The position numbers and the translations under genes are program-made. A DNA stretch of 64,000 bases from Marinobacter manganoxydans MnI7-9 (lineage in GTDB: Bacteria > Pseudomonadota > Gammaproteobacteria > Pseudomonadales > Oleiphilaceae): positions 248,001-312,000 of the forward strand of contig NZ_AGTR01000085.1 in NCBI RefSeq assembly GCF_000235625.1, given 5' to 3'. Of the stretch, positions 25,310 through 34,096 are shown piece by piece. Position 1 is the stretch's first letter. Each line of letters begins with the position of its first letter. The notes under the pieces are model-generated. The model was not told where the DNA came from. It worked only from the letters and a program-made list of their open reading frames with translations, and ran no database searches.

Positions 25310-26500
25310 TCAGAAAGTGTCGTTTATTTCTGCAAAGCTGATGTCGATGGGTAGCAAGCTTGTCTCGACGAAATCCGCCTCTGTGTCGTCTGAGGTGTTT
25401 ATTACACGGATGCCCGGATTATTGACTCGAGCGTCTGCAAGCCAGAGCCTTCCTTCGGGGCTCAGCTCAATGTCACGGAAGTCGGCGTTTGAAAAGCTTC
25501 CAACAGTTGTCAGGCTGGAGGCACCCTGGGATGGATCAAAGCTTTGCAGAGAGATGGACTGAAAACTGGCGTAGTTGAGGATGTATCCTTTCGTGGAGCT
25601 CACGATCACCGCATCGCTGATCTGGGTGTCGATCTCAGCATCCCCAATCATTGAGGTCACCGTGTAGGTCGCCGGATCTACCAGATCAAGGCTGGTTCCA
25701 TTCGTTGTGGAGTAGGAACCGATGTTATGAACGATCACGCCAGTCCCTTCAAGGTGCTGGATGCCGCCGGGATTCTGACCGATCAGCGGAATACCCTTGA
25801 GATTGTCATTCTCATCGGCATTGGTCTCGATTTCTGCGTCTGTGGCGGTATCGAATACTGCAACGTACGACTCGTTGGTGGGCTGGAAATTGCCGTCCAG
25901 GCGTTGAAGAGTGATGAACAGTTTTCCATCCACGACAACACCTGATGACATGCCTGGAGCCCCGTTGGAATCAGCCGGAACATAGTTGGACAAATCAAGT
26001 GTGTTACCCTTAAAGAACTCAGAAGCCTGCGTTGCCGAAGGGTCTACAATCCATGCGGTGTCTTGGTCATAACGAAGAAGGTAAGCCTTGGTTTCGTCGA
26101 CGAATATGAGTTGGTAGGGGTTGGCGCTGCCGGTCTCACCCCGGTTTAGTGCACTTGCCTGCCATACTTCTGCGGCCGGGTTCTCTACATTGACTTTGAG
26201 TACCTGATCTGCCCCGAACTTCCGTAGGAGGTAGTAGTTTTGTCCGTAACCGTTCACTGCAATGTCCGATATACCGCTAAAGTACCCGCCTGAGGCAGTA
26301 ATGTTCGATTCTTCAATGGCTGCGAGCTCCACCTCGCCCGAGGCGTAATCATCGGATGCCGTAGCGATAATGCCAACGCGAGTCGTGATGGTGAGATCGT
26401 TGGAGGAAGACGAGTCACCCCCGCAACCGGCAAGAATAAGGGACAGACCGAGGGATAAGGTAAGGCCTTTTGTTTTGAAGCTGGATATGAGGTTATTCAT
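25310..26500 (-). CDS. Propeller-like lipoprotein co-transcribed with the B12 receptor
   Basis: A 396-residue lipoprotein: the lipobox LAGC puts the acylated cysteine at 26, followed by a Ser-rich linker. The mature part is rich in short beta strands and repeats a pattern of roughly 45 residues (for example YLLRYDQDTAWIVDPSA and GYILNYASFQSISLQSFD), which suggests a beta-propeller like YncE. It lies 23 bp after the TonB-dependent receptor gene, under the same cobalamin riboswitch. Bacteroides BtuG is a surface propeller lipoprotein that hands B12 to BtuB; a similar job is inferred here from layout and apparent fold only. I do not recognise a named family. Confidence 0.85.
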   Translation of the reverse strand: MNNLISSFKTKGLTLSLGLSLILAGCGGDSSSSNDLTITTRVGIIATASDDYASGEVELAAIEESNITASGGYFSGISDIAVNGYGQNYYLLRKFGADQVLKVNVENPAAEVWQASALNRGETGSANPYQLIFVDETKAYLLRYDQDTAWIVDPSATQASEFFKGNTLDLSNYVPADSNGAPGMSSGVVVDGKLFITLQRLDGNFQPTNESYVAVFDTATDAEIETNADENDNLKGIPLIGQNPGGIQHLEGTGVIVHNIGSYSTTNGTSLDLVDPATYTVTSMIGDAEIDTQISDAVIVSSTKGYILNYASFQSISLQSFDPSQGASSLTTVGSFSNADFRDIELSPEGRLWLADARVNNPGIRVINTSDDTEADFVETSLLPIDISFAEINDTF

Positions 26501-26523
26501 AGCGGTTCCTTCTTAGCGGGTAA

Positions 26524-28500
26524 TTAGAAAGTGTGTTTCAGGTTAATGAACCAACTGCGGCCGGGGCCGGGGAAACGGTTGTAGTCCTGGTAGAACTCGT
26601 CAGACAGGTTGCGGACTTCCAGAGCAAGCTCACTCTCGCTGCGGTTCGGCCAGATTCGGCTCCAGCGCAATGCGACGTTGAGGATTTTGCGCGGATCAGC
26701 CGGCAGAATGTTGGCCGAATCGTAGTAGAGTTCGTCGTCTCTCTGGTACCACAGTTCAAGTGAGAAGGGGCGCATGCGCCACTGGCTTCCAACAAGCCAT
26801 GACTCATGGTAGACGCCGGGCAATCGCTTCTGGTAGCGGACCTGGTTTGAAACATCCGTATTTTCGGATTCCTGGAAAGTGGCGTTGCCGAACAGGGACC
26901 ACCAGTCAGTGATCCTGATCCGACCGTCCAGTTCGACACCGTAAATTTCTGCTTCCAGATTGACGTAGCGCCCGATCCCCCGCGCGTCATAGGTGGCAAC
27001 CACTGCCGGATCCAGAGTTCGGAAATAACCGGTCGCCTCCGCGTGTCCCCAGCTCTGGTCGGTGCGTAACGACAGATCGTAGTCGAAAGATTCTTCCGCG
27101 TTCAGGTCTTCGTTGCCGACAAATAGCCCCTGTTGCCCATAGAGCTCCTGCAGGGTGGGAATCCGGACATTTCTGGCGACGTTAGCGGAAATGGTCCAAC
27201 TTTCCACCACTATATGGCTTAGGCCTAACTGCCAGCCGGTGTAATGATCGTTGGATGCTGACGAAGTCACACTGCCATTGCCTTGCACCAGGCTGGAATC
27301 ATCACGAGTCACGTAGTGTCGCAACGCAGCCCGGGTCCGCCAGTTGGCACTATCGCTTCTCCACTGATGAGATAGAGACGAAGCAATCTGCAGGCGGTCC
27401 CGGTCGTCTGAAGTCTCGGTGTTGAGTGTGTTGTCTTGCTCGAAATCAAACCGGCTTACATCAACACTGGTTGTCAGGGTGTGGTTGGCAAGCAGTAAGC
27501 TGACTGTGTTGACCAGGCCCAGTTGGCGCGTATCGGTGCGCACGTCGCTGGAGCCCAACCCCACGCGACCGGTCCGGTTGTCATATCGTTCGCTAATATC
27601 ACCGGCCATCAGTCGATGGCTTGAATGCACCGAGCCGTCCAGCCACCCCTGCTCGCGATAATGGAATTGAAGGCGGAAGGTTTCGTTATCGAGAGATGCA
27701 TTGTTGTCGCGCCAGTTCTGGATGGTCGGGATCCCCTGTTCGTGGCGGCTATACTGGATGAGAGAGTCGACCTGACTGGTTTCGGAAAGCTCCCAGCCAA
27801 GTTTCGCGCTGAAAGCATCCTGCTCGAAATCTGCGTTGCGTCGTTTTGTTGTACTACCGTCGTTCGGGTTGAACCAGTCGCGTGAGTTGGGGTACTCAAA
27901 GTCATTGTTGCTGGATTGGCGGTCCAGCGTCAGCCAGTAATAGACCTCTTCATGGCTGCCGCTTCTGAACAGGCCAGTTGTATAGGTGTCATACGAGCCA
28001 GCGCCGAGATCGATCCGTGTCGTATCCTCTAGCCTCTTGCCCATGGTTTCCAGAACAATCGTTCCCCCGATTCCCGCCTGTGCTGATTGAGCTGGTGCCC
28101 CGCTCGGATAGACCTGGATTGTCTGGATATCGTTGAGCGCCAGTTTGCCCAGATCAACGCCACCTGTGACAGGATCGTTGAGAACCATGCCGTCAAGGAG
28201 GACCTGGACCTGGCGGGAGGTTGAGCCCCGCATCGAAATCGCGGATGCACTGCCAAGCCCTCCGCTCTGACGAATCTGAACACCAGTCTGGTTGCCGAGA
28301 ACATCAGCAAGGTTGGCGGTTCGATTGTCGAAGTCATTCCGATCAACGATCCGCACTGGGCCAGTCGCCTGGGACGGGTCAATCTCGGCCGCGGTATTGA
28401 TACGGGAGCTTTCAACCACAATGTAAGGCAGAGTGTCTTCCGCGTGTGCCAATGGGGCTGCACATAGCGCAAGCATCATGCATAGAGCAAATCGATACAT
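26524..28500 (-). CDS. btuB: TonB-dependent vitamin B12 receptor (BtuB-like)
   Basis: A 658-residue outer-membrane receptor. A signal peptide ends at APLAHAE (about 20), followed by a TonB-box-like LPYIVVESSRI, a plug domain (about 40-160, with MRGSTSRQVQVLLDGM and a GGTIVLET end) and a 22-strand barrel ending in the aromatic SWFINLKHTF. The cobalamin riboswitch upstream on the same strand and the divergent btuFCD genes identify the substrate as a corrinoid; the barrel alone could not. It heads a two-gene operon with the propeller-like lipoprotein. Confidence 0.92.
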   Translation of the reverse strand: MYRFALCMMLALCAAPLAHAEDTLPYIVVESSRINTAAEIDPSQATGPVRIVDRNDFDNRTANLADVLGNQTGVQIRQSGGLGSASAISMRGSTSRQVQVLLDGMVLNDPVTGGVDLGKLALNDIQTIQVYPSGAPAQSAQAGIGGTIVLETMGKRLEDTTRIDLGAGSYDTYTTGLFRSGSHEEVYYWLTLDRQSSNNDFEYPNSRDWFNPNDGSTTKRRNADFEQDAFSAKLGWELSETSQVDSLIQYSRHEQGIPTIQNWRDNNASLDNETFRLQFHYREQGWLDGSVHSSHRLMAGDISERYDNRTGRVGLGSSDVRTDTRQLGLVNTVSLLLANHTLTTSVDVSRFDFEQDNTLNTETSDDRDRLQIASSLSHQWRSDSANWRTRAALRHYVTRDDSSLVQGNGSVTSSASNDHYTGWQLGLSHIVVESWTISANVARNVRIPTLQELYGQQGLFVGNEDLNAEESFDYDLSLRTDQSWGHAEATGYFRTLDPAVVATYDARGIGRYVNLEAEIYGVELDGRIRITDWWSLFGNATFQESENTDVSNQVRYQKRLPGVYHESWLVGSQWRMRPFSLELWYQRDDELYYDSANILPADPRKILNVALRWSRIWPNRSESELALEVRNLSDEFYQDYNRFPGPGRSWFINLKHTF

Positions 28501-28537
28501 TAGATCAGTAAATCCGGGCTGCTAAAGCTATAAACTT

Positions 28538-28580
28538 CAGCCAAAGAATCCTGCTTTGGCTGCGTGAACAGCTACCAAAG
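28538..28580 (-). promoter_or_regulatory. Candidate riboswitch expression platform
   Basis: Read on the minus strand, CAGCCAAAG (28562-28554) and CTTTGGCTG (28546-28538) make a 9-bp hairpin followed by AAGTTTATAG. An upstream CTTTGG (28580-28575) can pair with the same CCAAAG instead. That gives two mutually exclusive stems between the cobalamin aptamer and btuB. The T-tract after the hairpin is weak, so the switch could act on termination or on folding of the leader. Confidence 0.5.
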
Positions 28581-28651
28581 GAGGTTTAGCGCCCGTGAAT
28601 TGAGGCAGCAAACTCCGTGTCTATGGCCCGCCGCCATGAAACACTGATAGC

Positions 28652-28862
28652 CGGTAGCAGGCCGGTCTCCGGGCTTGCGGCTGACGATGTCGTCAGAGTA
28701 GGATGCCTTCCCGCAGTAGGTTGCTGCAGTGGCTGGCCGTGGCCTGTCCTCTCATAACCGCTTACCGTTGCGGGGGCAGCGTCGGAATTTCACCGATCTT
28801 CCCAGTTTCACTTGTCCCTCCTTGCTGAGCTAATCTACTTAGGGGGCAAGCACCTGCTACGG
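28652..28862 (-). promoter_or_regulatory. Cobalamin (adenosylcobalamin-type) riboswitch
   Basis: On the minus strand the aptamer starts with GTAGCAGGTGC (28860 down) and ends with CCTGCTACC (to about 28653); GTAGCAGG and CCTGCTAC form an 8-bp P1. Between them are the conserved CGGTGAAATTCCG, GCTGCCCCCGCAACGGTAA and AGCCACTG (B12 box), and GCCCGGAGACCGGCC close to the 3' end. This is the classic cobalamin riboswitch, about 150 nt before the btuB-like gene. The gap 28501-28967 holds this element, its platform and, beyond 28862, the promoter regions of both divergent units, in which I see no clear boxes. Confidence 0.95.
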
Positions 28863-28967
28863 ATAGAAAACTCACGAGAGTTTACGGTTCGGGCTATCTT
28901 CAGTCAATCAGGGCGCTCGGTGAGCGGTCGACAGACTTTGGCGATCACAAGCACAGGTTCGCATTGC

Positions 28968-29837
28968 ATGGTTTATCGCTTTTTGTTGTTGCTATTTCTC
29001 GGCACGCCAAGCGCGTCCGCCGAGCTCTGCGTGGTCGATGCCATCAACCGTACTCTGTGCTTGAGCGATCCTGCCCAGCGGGCTGTCTCCCTCTCGCCGG
29101 GCGCCACGGAACTGTTGTTCTCTGCAGGTGCCGGTGACAGGGTGGTTGCCGTGAGTGCCTGGAGTGACTATCCCGTAGAGGCTGCGGAGTTACCGCAGGT
29201 GGGCGACAGCAATCGCCTGGACCTGGAAGCCATTGTTTCGCTGGCACCGGACCTGGTGGTGGCCTGGGTGGATGGCAATTCCCGCAGCCAATTGGAACGG
29301 CTGTCTGACCTTGGTATTTCCGTATTCTGGCTAGCCCCGCGAACGTTTGACGACATTGCCGCGGCGGTATCGGATCTGGCGTTGCTGACGGGTTCACCGG
29401 ATCTCGGCAATGAGCGGGCCGAAGCGTTTCGTGCAGAAATAGTCAAACTTAAAGCTCAGTATGCCGATGCCAGACCGGTTAAGGTGTTCTACCAGATATG
29501 GGACCAGCCACTGATGACCGTGAACCGGGACGAGCTGATCAGCAAGGCCATAACCCTGTGCGGCGGAGTGAATGTGTTTGGCGGGCTGCCACGGCTGGTG
29601 CCCCGGATCAGCCGGGAGGCGGTTCTCGAAGCCAACCCTGAAGTCATTATTACCGCCGGGTCGTCGGACGACAGGCAGTGGCTGGAAGCCTGGCGCGAGT
29701 TTCCGGGCCTGGCAGCGGTAGCCGCCGGCAACCTCTTCCTCGAACCGCCGGACCTTCTGGCGCGCCCCACGCTACGTATGGCAGACGGCGCCAGGCACCT
29801 GTGCCAGACCCTGGAGCAGGCCCGTGCCAATCTCTAG
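28968..29837 (+). CDS. btuF: Vitamin B12 periplasmic binding protein BtuF
   Basis: A 289-residue helical-backbone (class III) binding protein. The signal peptide MVYRFLLLLFLGTPSASA is followed by the BtuF-style RAVSLSPGATELLFSAGAG, GDSNRLDLEAIVSLAPDLVV and CGGVNVFGGLP segments. ATG 28968 is chosen because the signal peptide starts there; the open frame from 28812 overlaps the antisense of the riboswitch. It delivers B12 to BtuCD and overlaps btuC by 14 nt. Transcription is divergent from btuB, so the riboswitch on the opposite strand does not control it directly. Confidence 0.92.
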   Translation: MVYRFLLLLFLGTPSASAELCVVDAINRTLCLSDPAQRAVSLSPGATELLFSAGAGDRVVAVSAWSDYPVEAAELPQVGDSNRLDLEAIVSLAPDLVVAWVDGNSRSQLERLSDLGISVFWLAPRTFDDIAAAVSDLALLTGSPDLGNERAEAFRAEIVKLKAQYADARPVKVFYQIWDQPLMTVNRDELISKAITLCGGVNVFGGLPRLVPRISREAVLEANPEVIITAGSSDDRQWLEAWREFPGLAAVAAGNLFLEPPDLLARPTLRMADGARHLCQTLEQARANL

Positions 29838-30798
29838 CCCTTACAAACCTCTCCTCATTCTGCTGCTGGCGGGCTTTCTGGCGGCCCTGATCTCCGTCAG
29901 CATCGGCAGCACGGCTATCGGTTTTGAGGACACTCTGAGGGTGATAACCGGCAGTGGCACCGAGTTACAACAAACGCTGATTCTGGAGCTCCGGCTGCCC
30001 CGCACCCTGAGCGCCTTCGCGACCGGTGGTTTGCTGGCCGTGGCCGGGGCGCTTATGCAGGTATTGTTGCGAAACCCCCTGGCCGATCCTTATGTGTTGG
30101 GGCTTTCTGGTGGCGCGGCAGTAGGCGCGTTACTTGCCATGCTGGCCGGCGCTGCCGGTTTTCTGGTATCCGGCTCGGCGTTTGTCGGCGCCATGCTGGC
30201 CACCCTGCTGGTGTTTGGCCTGGCCCACGGCAGTGGCAGCTGGACCCCATCGCGGCTGTTGCTTACCGGTGTGGTGGTCGCGGCCGGCTGGGGTGCCATC
30301 ATTACCCTGATCCTCTCGATGACCCCGGCCAGCCGATTGCCGGGCATGCTGTACTGGCTGATGGGCGACCTTTCCCACGCAGCCACTCCGTGGCCGGGAC
30401 TGATCATTCTTGTGCTGGTATGCCTGATGGTGTTTCCGCTGGGCCGGGCCCTGAACGTGTTGGCCAGGGGTTCCCTGCAGGCAGCGGCCCTGGGCGTTTC
30501 GGTGCGGCCACTGGAATGGTCGATCTACCTGATGGCGAGCCTGCTGACCGCAACCGCCGTCACCATGGCCGGCTCGGTTGGCTTTGTTGGCTTGGTGGTG
30601 CCGCACATGTTGCGGCTGGTGCTGGGTAACGACCAGCGCCTGATTCTTCCGGCCTGCGCACTGGCCGGCGGCACGCTGCTGGTGCTGGCGGACACCCTGG
30701 CGCGGGTGGTCATCGCACCGGAACAGTTGCCGGTTGGAGTGATCACCGCACTGATTGGCGTCCCGACCTTCCTGTACCTGCTGTATCGGAGCCGATGA
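29824..30798 (+). CDS. btuC: B12 ABC transporter permease BtuC
   Basis: A 324-residue FecCD-family permease with about ten membrane spans. The family signatures LRLPRTLSAFATGGLLAVAG, NPLADPYVLGLSGGAA and GFVGLVVPHMLRLVLG are present. The start is a GTG at 29824 that overlaps the end of btuF. It forms the membrane channel of the B12 importer with BtuD. Fe-siderophore permeases look alike; the cobalamin assignment rests on the riboswitch and btuB next door. Confidence 0.9.
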   Translation: MPISSPYKPLLILLLAGFLAALISVSIGSTAIGFEDTLRVITGSGTELQQTLILELRLPRTLSAFATGGLLAVAGALMQVLLRNPLADPYVLGLSGGAAVGALLAMLAGAAGFLVSGSAFVGAMLATLLVFGLAHGSGSWTPSRLLLTGVVVAAGWGAIITLILSMTPASRLPGMLYWLMGDLSHAATPWPGLIILVLVCLMVFPLGRALNVLARGSLQAAALGVSVRPLEWSIYLMASLLTATAVTMAGSVGFVGLVVPHMLRLVLGNDQRLILPACALAGGTLLVLADTLARVVIAPEQLPVGVITALIGVPTFLYLLYRSR

Positions 30799-31562
30799 TG
30801 ACACGCCTGACAACCGAAGCGCTGATCATCGACATTCCGGGGTGTGCCTCCGGCGTTCCCCTGAGTCTGGCCATCGAACCGGGGCAGGTCTGGGGTGTGC
30901 TGGGCCCCAACGGCGTGGGCAAAACCACCTTGTTGCATACTCTGGCGGGATTGCGGGAGCCCAGAAGCGGACAGCTGTTGCTTGACGGCACGCCGTTGGG
31001 CGACATCCGCCGCAAGACCGTCTCGCAACGGATGGGCCTCGTATTTCAGGACCGGCAGGATGGATTCCCCGCAACGGCACTGGAAACCGCCCTGATCGGC
31101 CGGCACCCATGGCTGTCACCCTGGCAGATGGAGAGTGGCGAGAATCTGGCGATTGCAGAACGGGCTCTGGAAACCCTGGACGTGATCCACCTGAAAGATC
31201 GCCTGGTTAACACACTCTCCGGCGGCGAACGCCAGCGGGTAGCCATTGCCACCCTGATGACCCAAAGCCCGGAAATCTGGCTCCTGGACGAACCGACGAA
31301 TCACCTGGATTTACAGCACCAGACTGCCGTGATGAAGCTGCTGCGCCAGCAGGCAGCGTGCGACCGGGCTGTCTTCATGTGCCTCCACGACCTCAATCTG
31401 GCTGCGCGATGGTGCGACCAGATCCTCCTCCTTTACCCCGACGGCCAGGCCTGCTGGGGACCGGCCCGCGACATTCTGGTGACTTCTGCACTCGAAAGCC
31501 TGTTTGGCCAGCGTTTGCTATCTGCCGAACTGGATGGTTTTCCGGTGTTTGTGCCGGGCTGA
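30795..31562 (+). CDS. btuD: B12 ABC transporter ATP-binding protein BtuD
   Basis: A 255-residue ABC ATPase: Walker A GPNGVGKTT, Q-loop VFQDRQ, signature LSGGERQRVAIA, Walker B IWLLDEPTNHLD and the switch histidine in CLHDLNLAA. It starts with ATGATG, overlapping the btuC stop by 4 nt. It powers B12 import with BtuC. It is the last gene of btuFCD; a GGGCT/AGCCC inverted repeat follows but lacks a T-tract. Confidence 0.92.
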   Translation: MMTRLTTEALIIDIPGCASGVPLSLAIEPGQVWGVLGPNGVGKTTLLHTLAGLREPRSGQLLLDGTPLGDIRRKTVSQRMGLVFQDRQDGFPATALETALIGRHPWLSPWQMESGENLAIAERALETLDVIHLKDRLVNTLSGGERQRVAIATLMTQSPEIWLLDEPTNHLDLQHQTAVMKLLRQQAACDRAVFMCLHDLNLAARWCDQILLLYPDGQACWGPARDILVTSALESLFGQRLLSAELDGFPVFVPG

Positions 31563-31632
31563 AGTGTGAGGCTTTATCCTCGAGCCCGTTATTGGTTATA
31601 TAGTCACTCAAATCCCCAACAAGGCCATCACC

Positions 31633-31983
31633 ATGACCATTGAACGTATTTCCACCAACAGCCGAATGAGCAAGATCGTAAAACACAACGGCACTGCTTA
31701 CCTTTGCGGTCAGGTTGCCAAGGACCGTAACGCCGATATTCATACCCAGGTAACCGGGATGCTGGAGAAAGTGGACGAGCTGCTCGAGACCGCCGGCTCC
31801 AGCCGCGATCGAATCCTTTCGGCAACCATTTACCTGGCAGACATGGCCGATTTCAAAGCCCTGAACGAGGTGTGGGACAACTGGGTGCCTGAAGGTACGG
31901 CGCCGGCCCGGGCCTGCGTTCAGGCTCAGATGGCGTCGCCGGAGTTGCTGGTGGAAATCTCGGTGATTGCCGCAACGTCCTGA
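31633..31983 (+). CDS. RidA family reactive-intermediate deaminase
   Basis: A 116-residue YjgF/YER057c/UK114 protein. The conserved arginine (Arg93 in ARACVQAQ) and the glutamate in ELLVEIS needed for imine hydrolysis are both present. It hydrolyses enamine/imine products of PLP enzymes in the cytoplasm. It stands alone, 70 bp after btuD, with a TATATAG-like stretch upstream that could be its promoter. Confidence 0.92.
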   Translation: MTIERISTNSRMSKIVKHNGTAYLCGQVAKDRNADIHTQVTGMLEKVDELLETAGSSRDRILSATIYLADMADFKALNEVWDNWVPEGTAPARACVQAQMASPELLVEISVIAATS

Positions 31984-32059
31984 CGGCAGCCGGGAAGGTC
32001 TGGCGATTTGTCGGCCTGAGAAGTCGGCCGTTTATTTCTGGTAGGAACAGGAGCACACC

Positions 32060-32908
32060 ATGGCGTCCCCACTCGTAACCACCGACTGGTTGCAGGAAAA
32101 CCTCGATAACGAACGGTTGGTTCTTATCGACGCGAGTATGGCCACGGTTATTGGCAAGGAGCCGATCGTTTATGATCACCCGGTGTGGATACCGGGGAGC
32201 TTCCAGATTGATCTGGAGGGAACGCTCTGCAATACGGAATCGTCCCAGCTCCATGCGTTTCCTACCGAGGAACAGTTCACTCAGGAAGTTCGCAGGCTGG
32301 GCATAACGCCTGAAAGACTGGTGGTGCTTTACGACAACCAGGGAATCTATTCCGCTCCCCGGGCCTGGTGGATTCTGCGGTCGATGGGCCTCGAACAGGT
32401 TTTCGTGCTCGATGGTGGCCTGCCACAGTGGTTGGCAGAGGGGCGTGAGACGGTGTCGGCCCCGATTAATAGTGCGGCTTCCGCCGGGAACGTGGCGGGC
32501 CGTCTGGACCGCGGACGGGTTCGGGATTCCGCCTTCGTGCTACAGCATCTGGACGACGAGCGAGTTTCGGTGATTGATGCGAGATCCCGGGCGCGGTTCC
32601 TGGCTCAGGCCCCGGAACCCCGCCCGGGAGTGCGCGGCGGCCATATTCCGAACTCACTCAGTCTTCCGTTTACCGAGGTGCTGGATGGTTACCGGTTTAA
32701 GCCGGTCAGTGAGCTGGAGGCAAAGTTCAGGCATCTCGGTACGAACCTTCAGCCCGGAGACGGGCATCAACTGGTGTTTTCCTGCGGTTCCGGCATCACC
32801 GCCTGCATCATTCTGCTGGCGGCCGAGCTGGCCGGGTATGACCAGCTCTCTCTTTACGATGGTTCCTGGGCGGACTGGGGCAGCGACGATTCGCTGCCGG
32901 TGGCTTGA
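32060..32908 (+). CDS. sseA: Sulfurtransferase (3-mercaptopyruvate type)
   Basis: A 282-residue tandem rhodanese. Both domains are visible, with VLYDNQGIYSAPRAWW in the first and the active site SCGSGITA (Cys242) in the second. CGSG(I/V)TA is the loop typical of 3-mercaptopyruvate sulfurtransferases rather than thiosulfate types. It transfers sulfur from mercaptopyruvate to thiophilic acceptors. AACAGGAG lies just before the start. Confidence 0.9.
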   Translation: MASPLVTTDWLQENLDNERLVLIDASMATVIGKEPIVYDHPVWIPGSFQIDLEGTLCNTESSQLHAFPTEEQFTQEVRRLGITPERLVVLYDNQGIYSAPRAWWILRSMGLEQVFVLDGGLPQWLAEGRETVSAPINSAASAGNVAGRLDRGRVRDSAFVLQHLDDERVSVIDARSRARFLAQAPEPRPGVRGGHIPNSLSLPFTEVLDGYRFKPVSELEAKFRHLGTNLQPGDGHQLVFSCGSGITACIILLAAELAGYDQLSLYDGSWADWGSDDSLPVA

Positions 32909-32936
32909 GCCCGAGGGTTTTCCTGTATCTTGGCCG

Positions 32937-33461
32937 TCAGGCCATGCGCTTCATGATCCGGTCTCCCAGCAGGTACTGATGCGCCAGGGCAGCTGCTACG
33001 TGTACGCCAATCATGAGCCACAACACGTTGGCCAGCACTTCATGAACCTCTTCCCCGCTGTCTTCCAGCCACTCGATTTCCGGGCCGTAGCCAAAGACTG
33101 TCCAGCCGAAAAAGGTAACAGGATCGCCTTCACCGAGGGAGGATGCGAGCCCTGACAGCGGCATCAGGATCATCAGGGCATAGAGCGCAATGTGCCCGAG
33201 CTTGGCCATGGTCGCCCATTGAGCCGGTGGTGTTATACGTGCGCGGTTAAGCCAGCGCCAGAGACCGCGAAAGATAACCAGCCCGAAAATGGTCAGGCCC
33301 AGGGTCTGGTGCCAGGCCATAAGCGACGCATCAGAGAGTGTGTGCTCCAGGGCTTCAAACCAGACTTCGCTGGCAAGCATTACCAGCAACAAAACCGCCA
33401 TTATCCAGTGCACAGCCCGGGAAACGGCACCATAGCGGTTGTCAGCGTCCATCAGTGTCAT
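32937..33461 (-). CDS. Cytochrome b561
   Basis: A 174-residue di-heme b561 with four membrane spans. Haem-ligand histidines are likely in RAVHWIM (His18), WHQTLGLT (His51), GHIALYALM and GVHVAAALAHQY. It passes electrons across the inner membrane, for example from quinol to a periplasmic acceptor. It lies 63 bp downstream of a small exported protein gene in the same direction. The nearby two-component system suggests joint control. Confidence 0.9.
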   Translation of the reverse strand: MTLMDADNRYGAVSRAVHWIMAVLLLVMLASEVWFEALEHTLSDASLMAWHQTLGLTIFGLVIFRGLWRWLNRARITPPAQWATMAKLGHIALYALMILMPLSGLASSLGEGDPVTFFGWTVFGYGPEIEWLEDSGEEVHEVLANVLWLMIGVHVAAALAHQYLLGDRIMKRMA

Positions 33462-33524
33462 CGCGATTCTCCTTGATCAAAGGCTGGCGGGGCACCTCTC
33501 GGGCCCCGCGCTGGCTGTTGGTAA

Positions 33525-33878
33525 TCAGCTCCGGTGTCCGCCGCGAACCGGGGCACCGTACTGGTTGAACTCCTGCTCCCGGATCAGATTCTGCTCGGCA
33601 TCTCGCAGTTGGACCCGGTATGTGCCATCCGACGTTTCCTCAACGGACACATCCACGCCCGGGCCGAAGCGTCTTAGCGCCTGGCCGTAAGCCATGATGC
33701 GCATTTCGTCGGTGCTGTATTGCTTCAGATCGGAACCCATGGATTTGCCGTGGTGGCGATTCTCGTAACGATCGTCACAGTCACCTCGCCCGTAGTCGTC
33801 ATCGGCAGACGCAAGCAGTGGCGTGGCGCCGAGTATCGCGGCGATGGAGAGAGCAGCAATGGTGGTCGTTTTCTTCAT
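33525..33878 (-). CDS. Small exported PepSY-like protein
   Basis: A 117-residue protein with a signal peptide (to about LLASADD, residue 24) and a mature part rich in Asp, His and Arg (DDDYGRGDCDDRYENRHHG). The C-terminal DGTYRVQLRDAEQNLIREQEF resembles a PepSY strand-turn-strand, though the match is weak. ATG 33878 has AAGGAG at good spacing; an earlier in-frame ATG at 33920 does not. It is transcribed divergently from a two-component system, and the TTGTCGCAA repeats in the gap suggest that this system controls it. Confidence 0.82.
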   Translation of the reverse strand: MKKTTTIAALSIAAILGATPLLASADDDYGRGDCDDRYENRHHGKSMGSDLKQYSTDEMRIMAYGQALRRFGPGVDVSVEETSDGTYRVQLRDAEQNLIREQEFNQYGAPVRGGHRS

Positions 33879-33982
33879 GGTCGAACTCCTTGGTTGGTTA
33901 AACCCATGACGGAATGTCATTGTTGGTCGGGAGTTATTCCATCAAGGAAACGTCGCAGAATTGTCTCGGTGACCCACCGACT

Positions 33983-34001
33983 TTGTCGCAACTTGTCGCA
34001 A
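33983..34001. promoter_or_regulatory. TTGTCGCAA tandem repeats, probable response-regulator box
   Basis: TTGTCGCAA occurs at 33983-33991 and again at 33993-34001, a 10-bp period as expected for OmpR-family dimers. An inverted TTTGCGAC follows at 34010. The site lies in the 218-bp gap between the exported protein gene (minus) and the response regulator (plus). A perfect TATAAT at 34061-34066 marks the regulator's likely promoter, with a poor -35, as is usual for activated promoters. Confidence 0.6.
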
Positions 34002-34096
34002 GGCAGGGATTTGCGACGGTTTTTGACAAGATCGCGCCCAAGCGGGAAGTCGACTCCCCTATAATCAGGGCAGACGGTAATTCAACGGAGTAACGA

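Noticed and set aside
28812-28967. An N-terminal extension of BtuF
   Set aside because: It overlaps the antisense of the cobalamin riboswitch and precedes a proper signal peptide that starts at 28968.
31553-31588. GGGCT...AGCCC inverted repeat after btuD as a terminator
   Set aside because: The stem is interrupted and no T-tract follows.
34024-34066. TTGACA and TATAAT as a -35/-10 pair
   Set aside because: The gap is 31 bp, far too long for sigma-70. Only the TATAAT is kept as a candidate.
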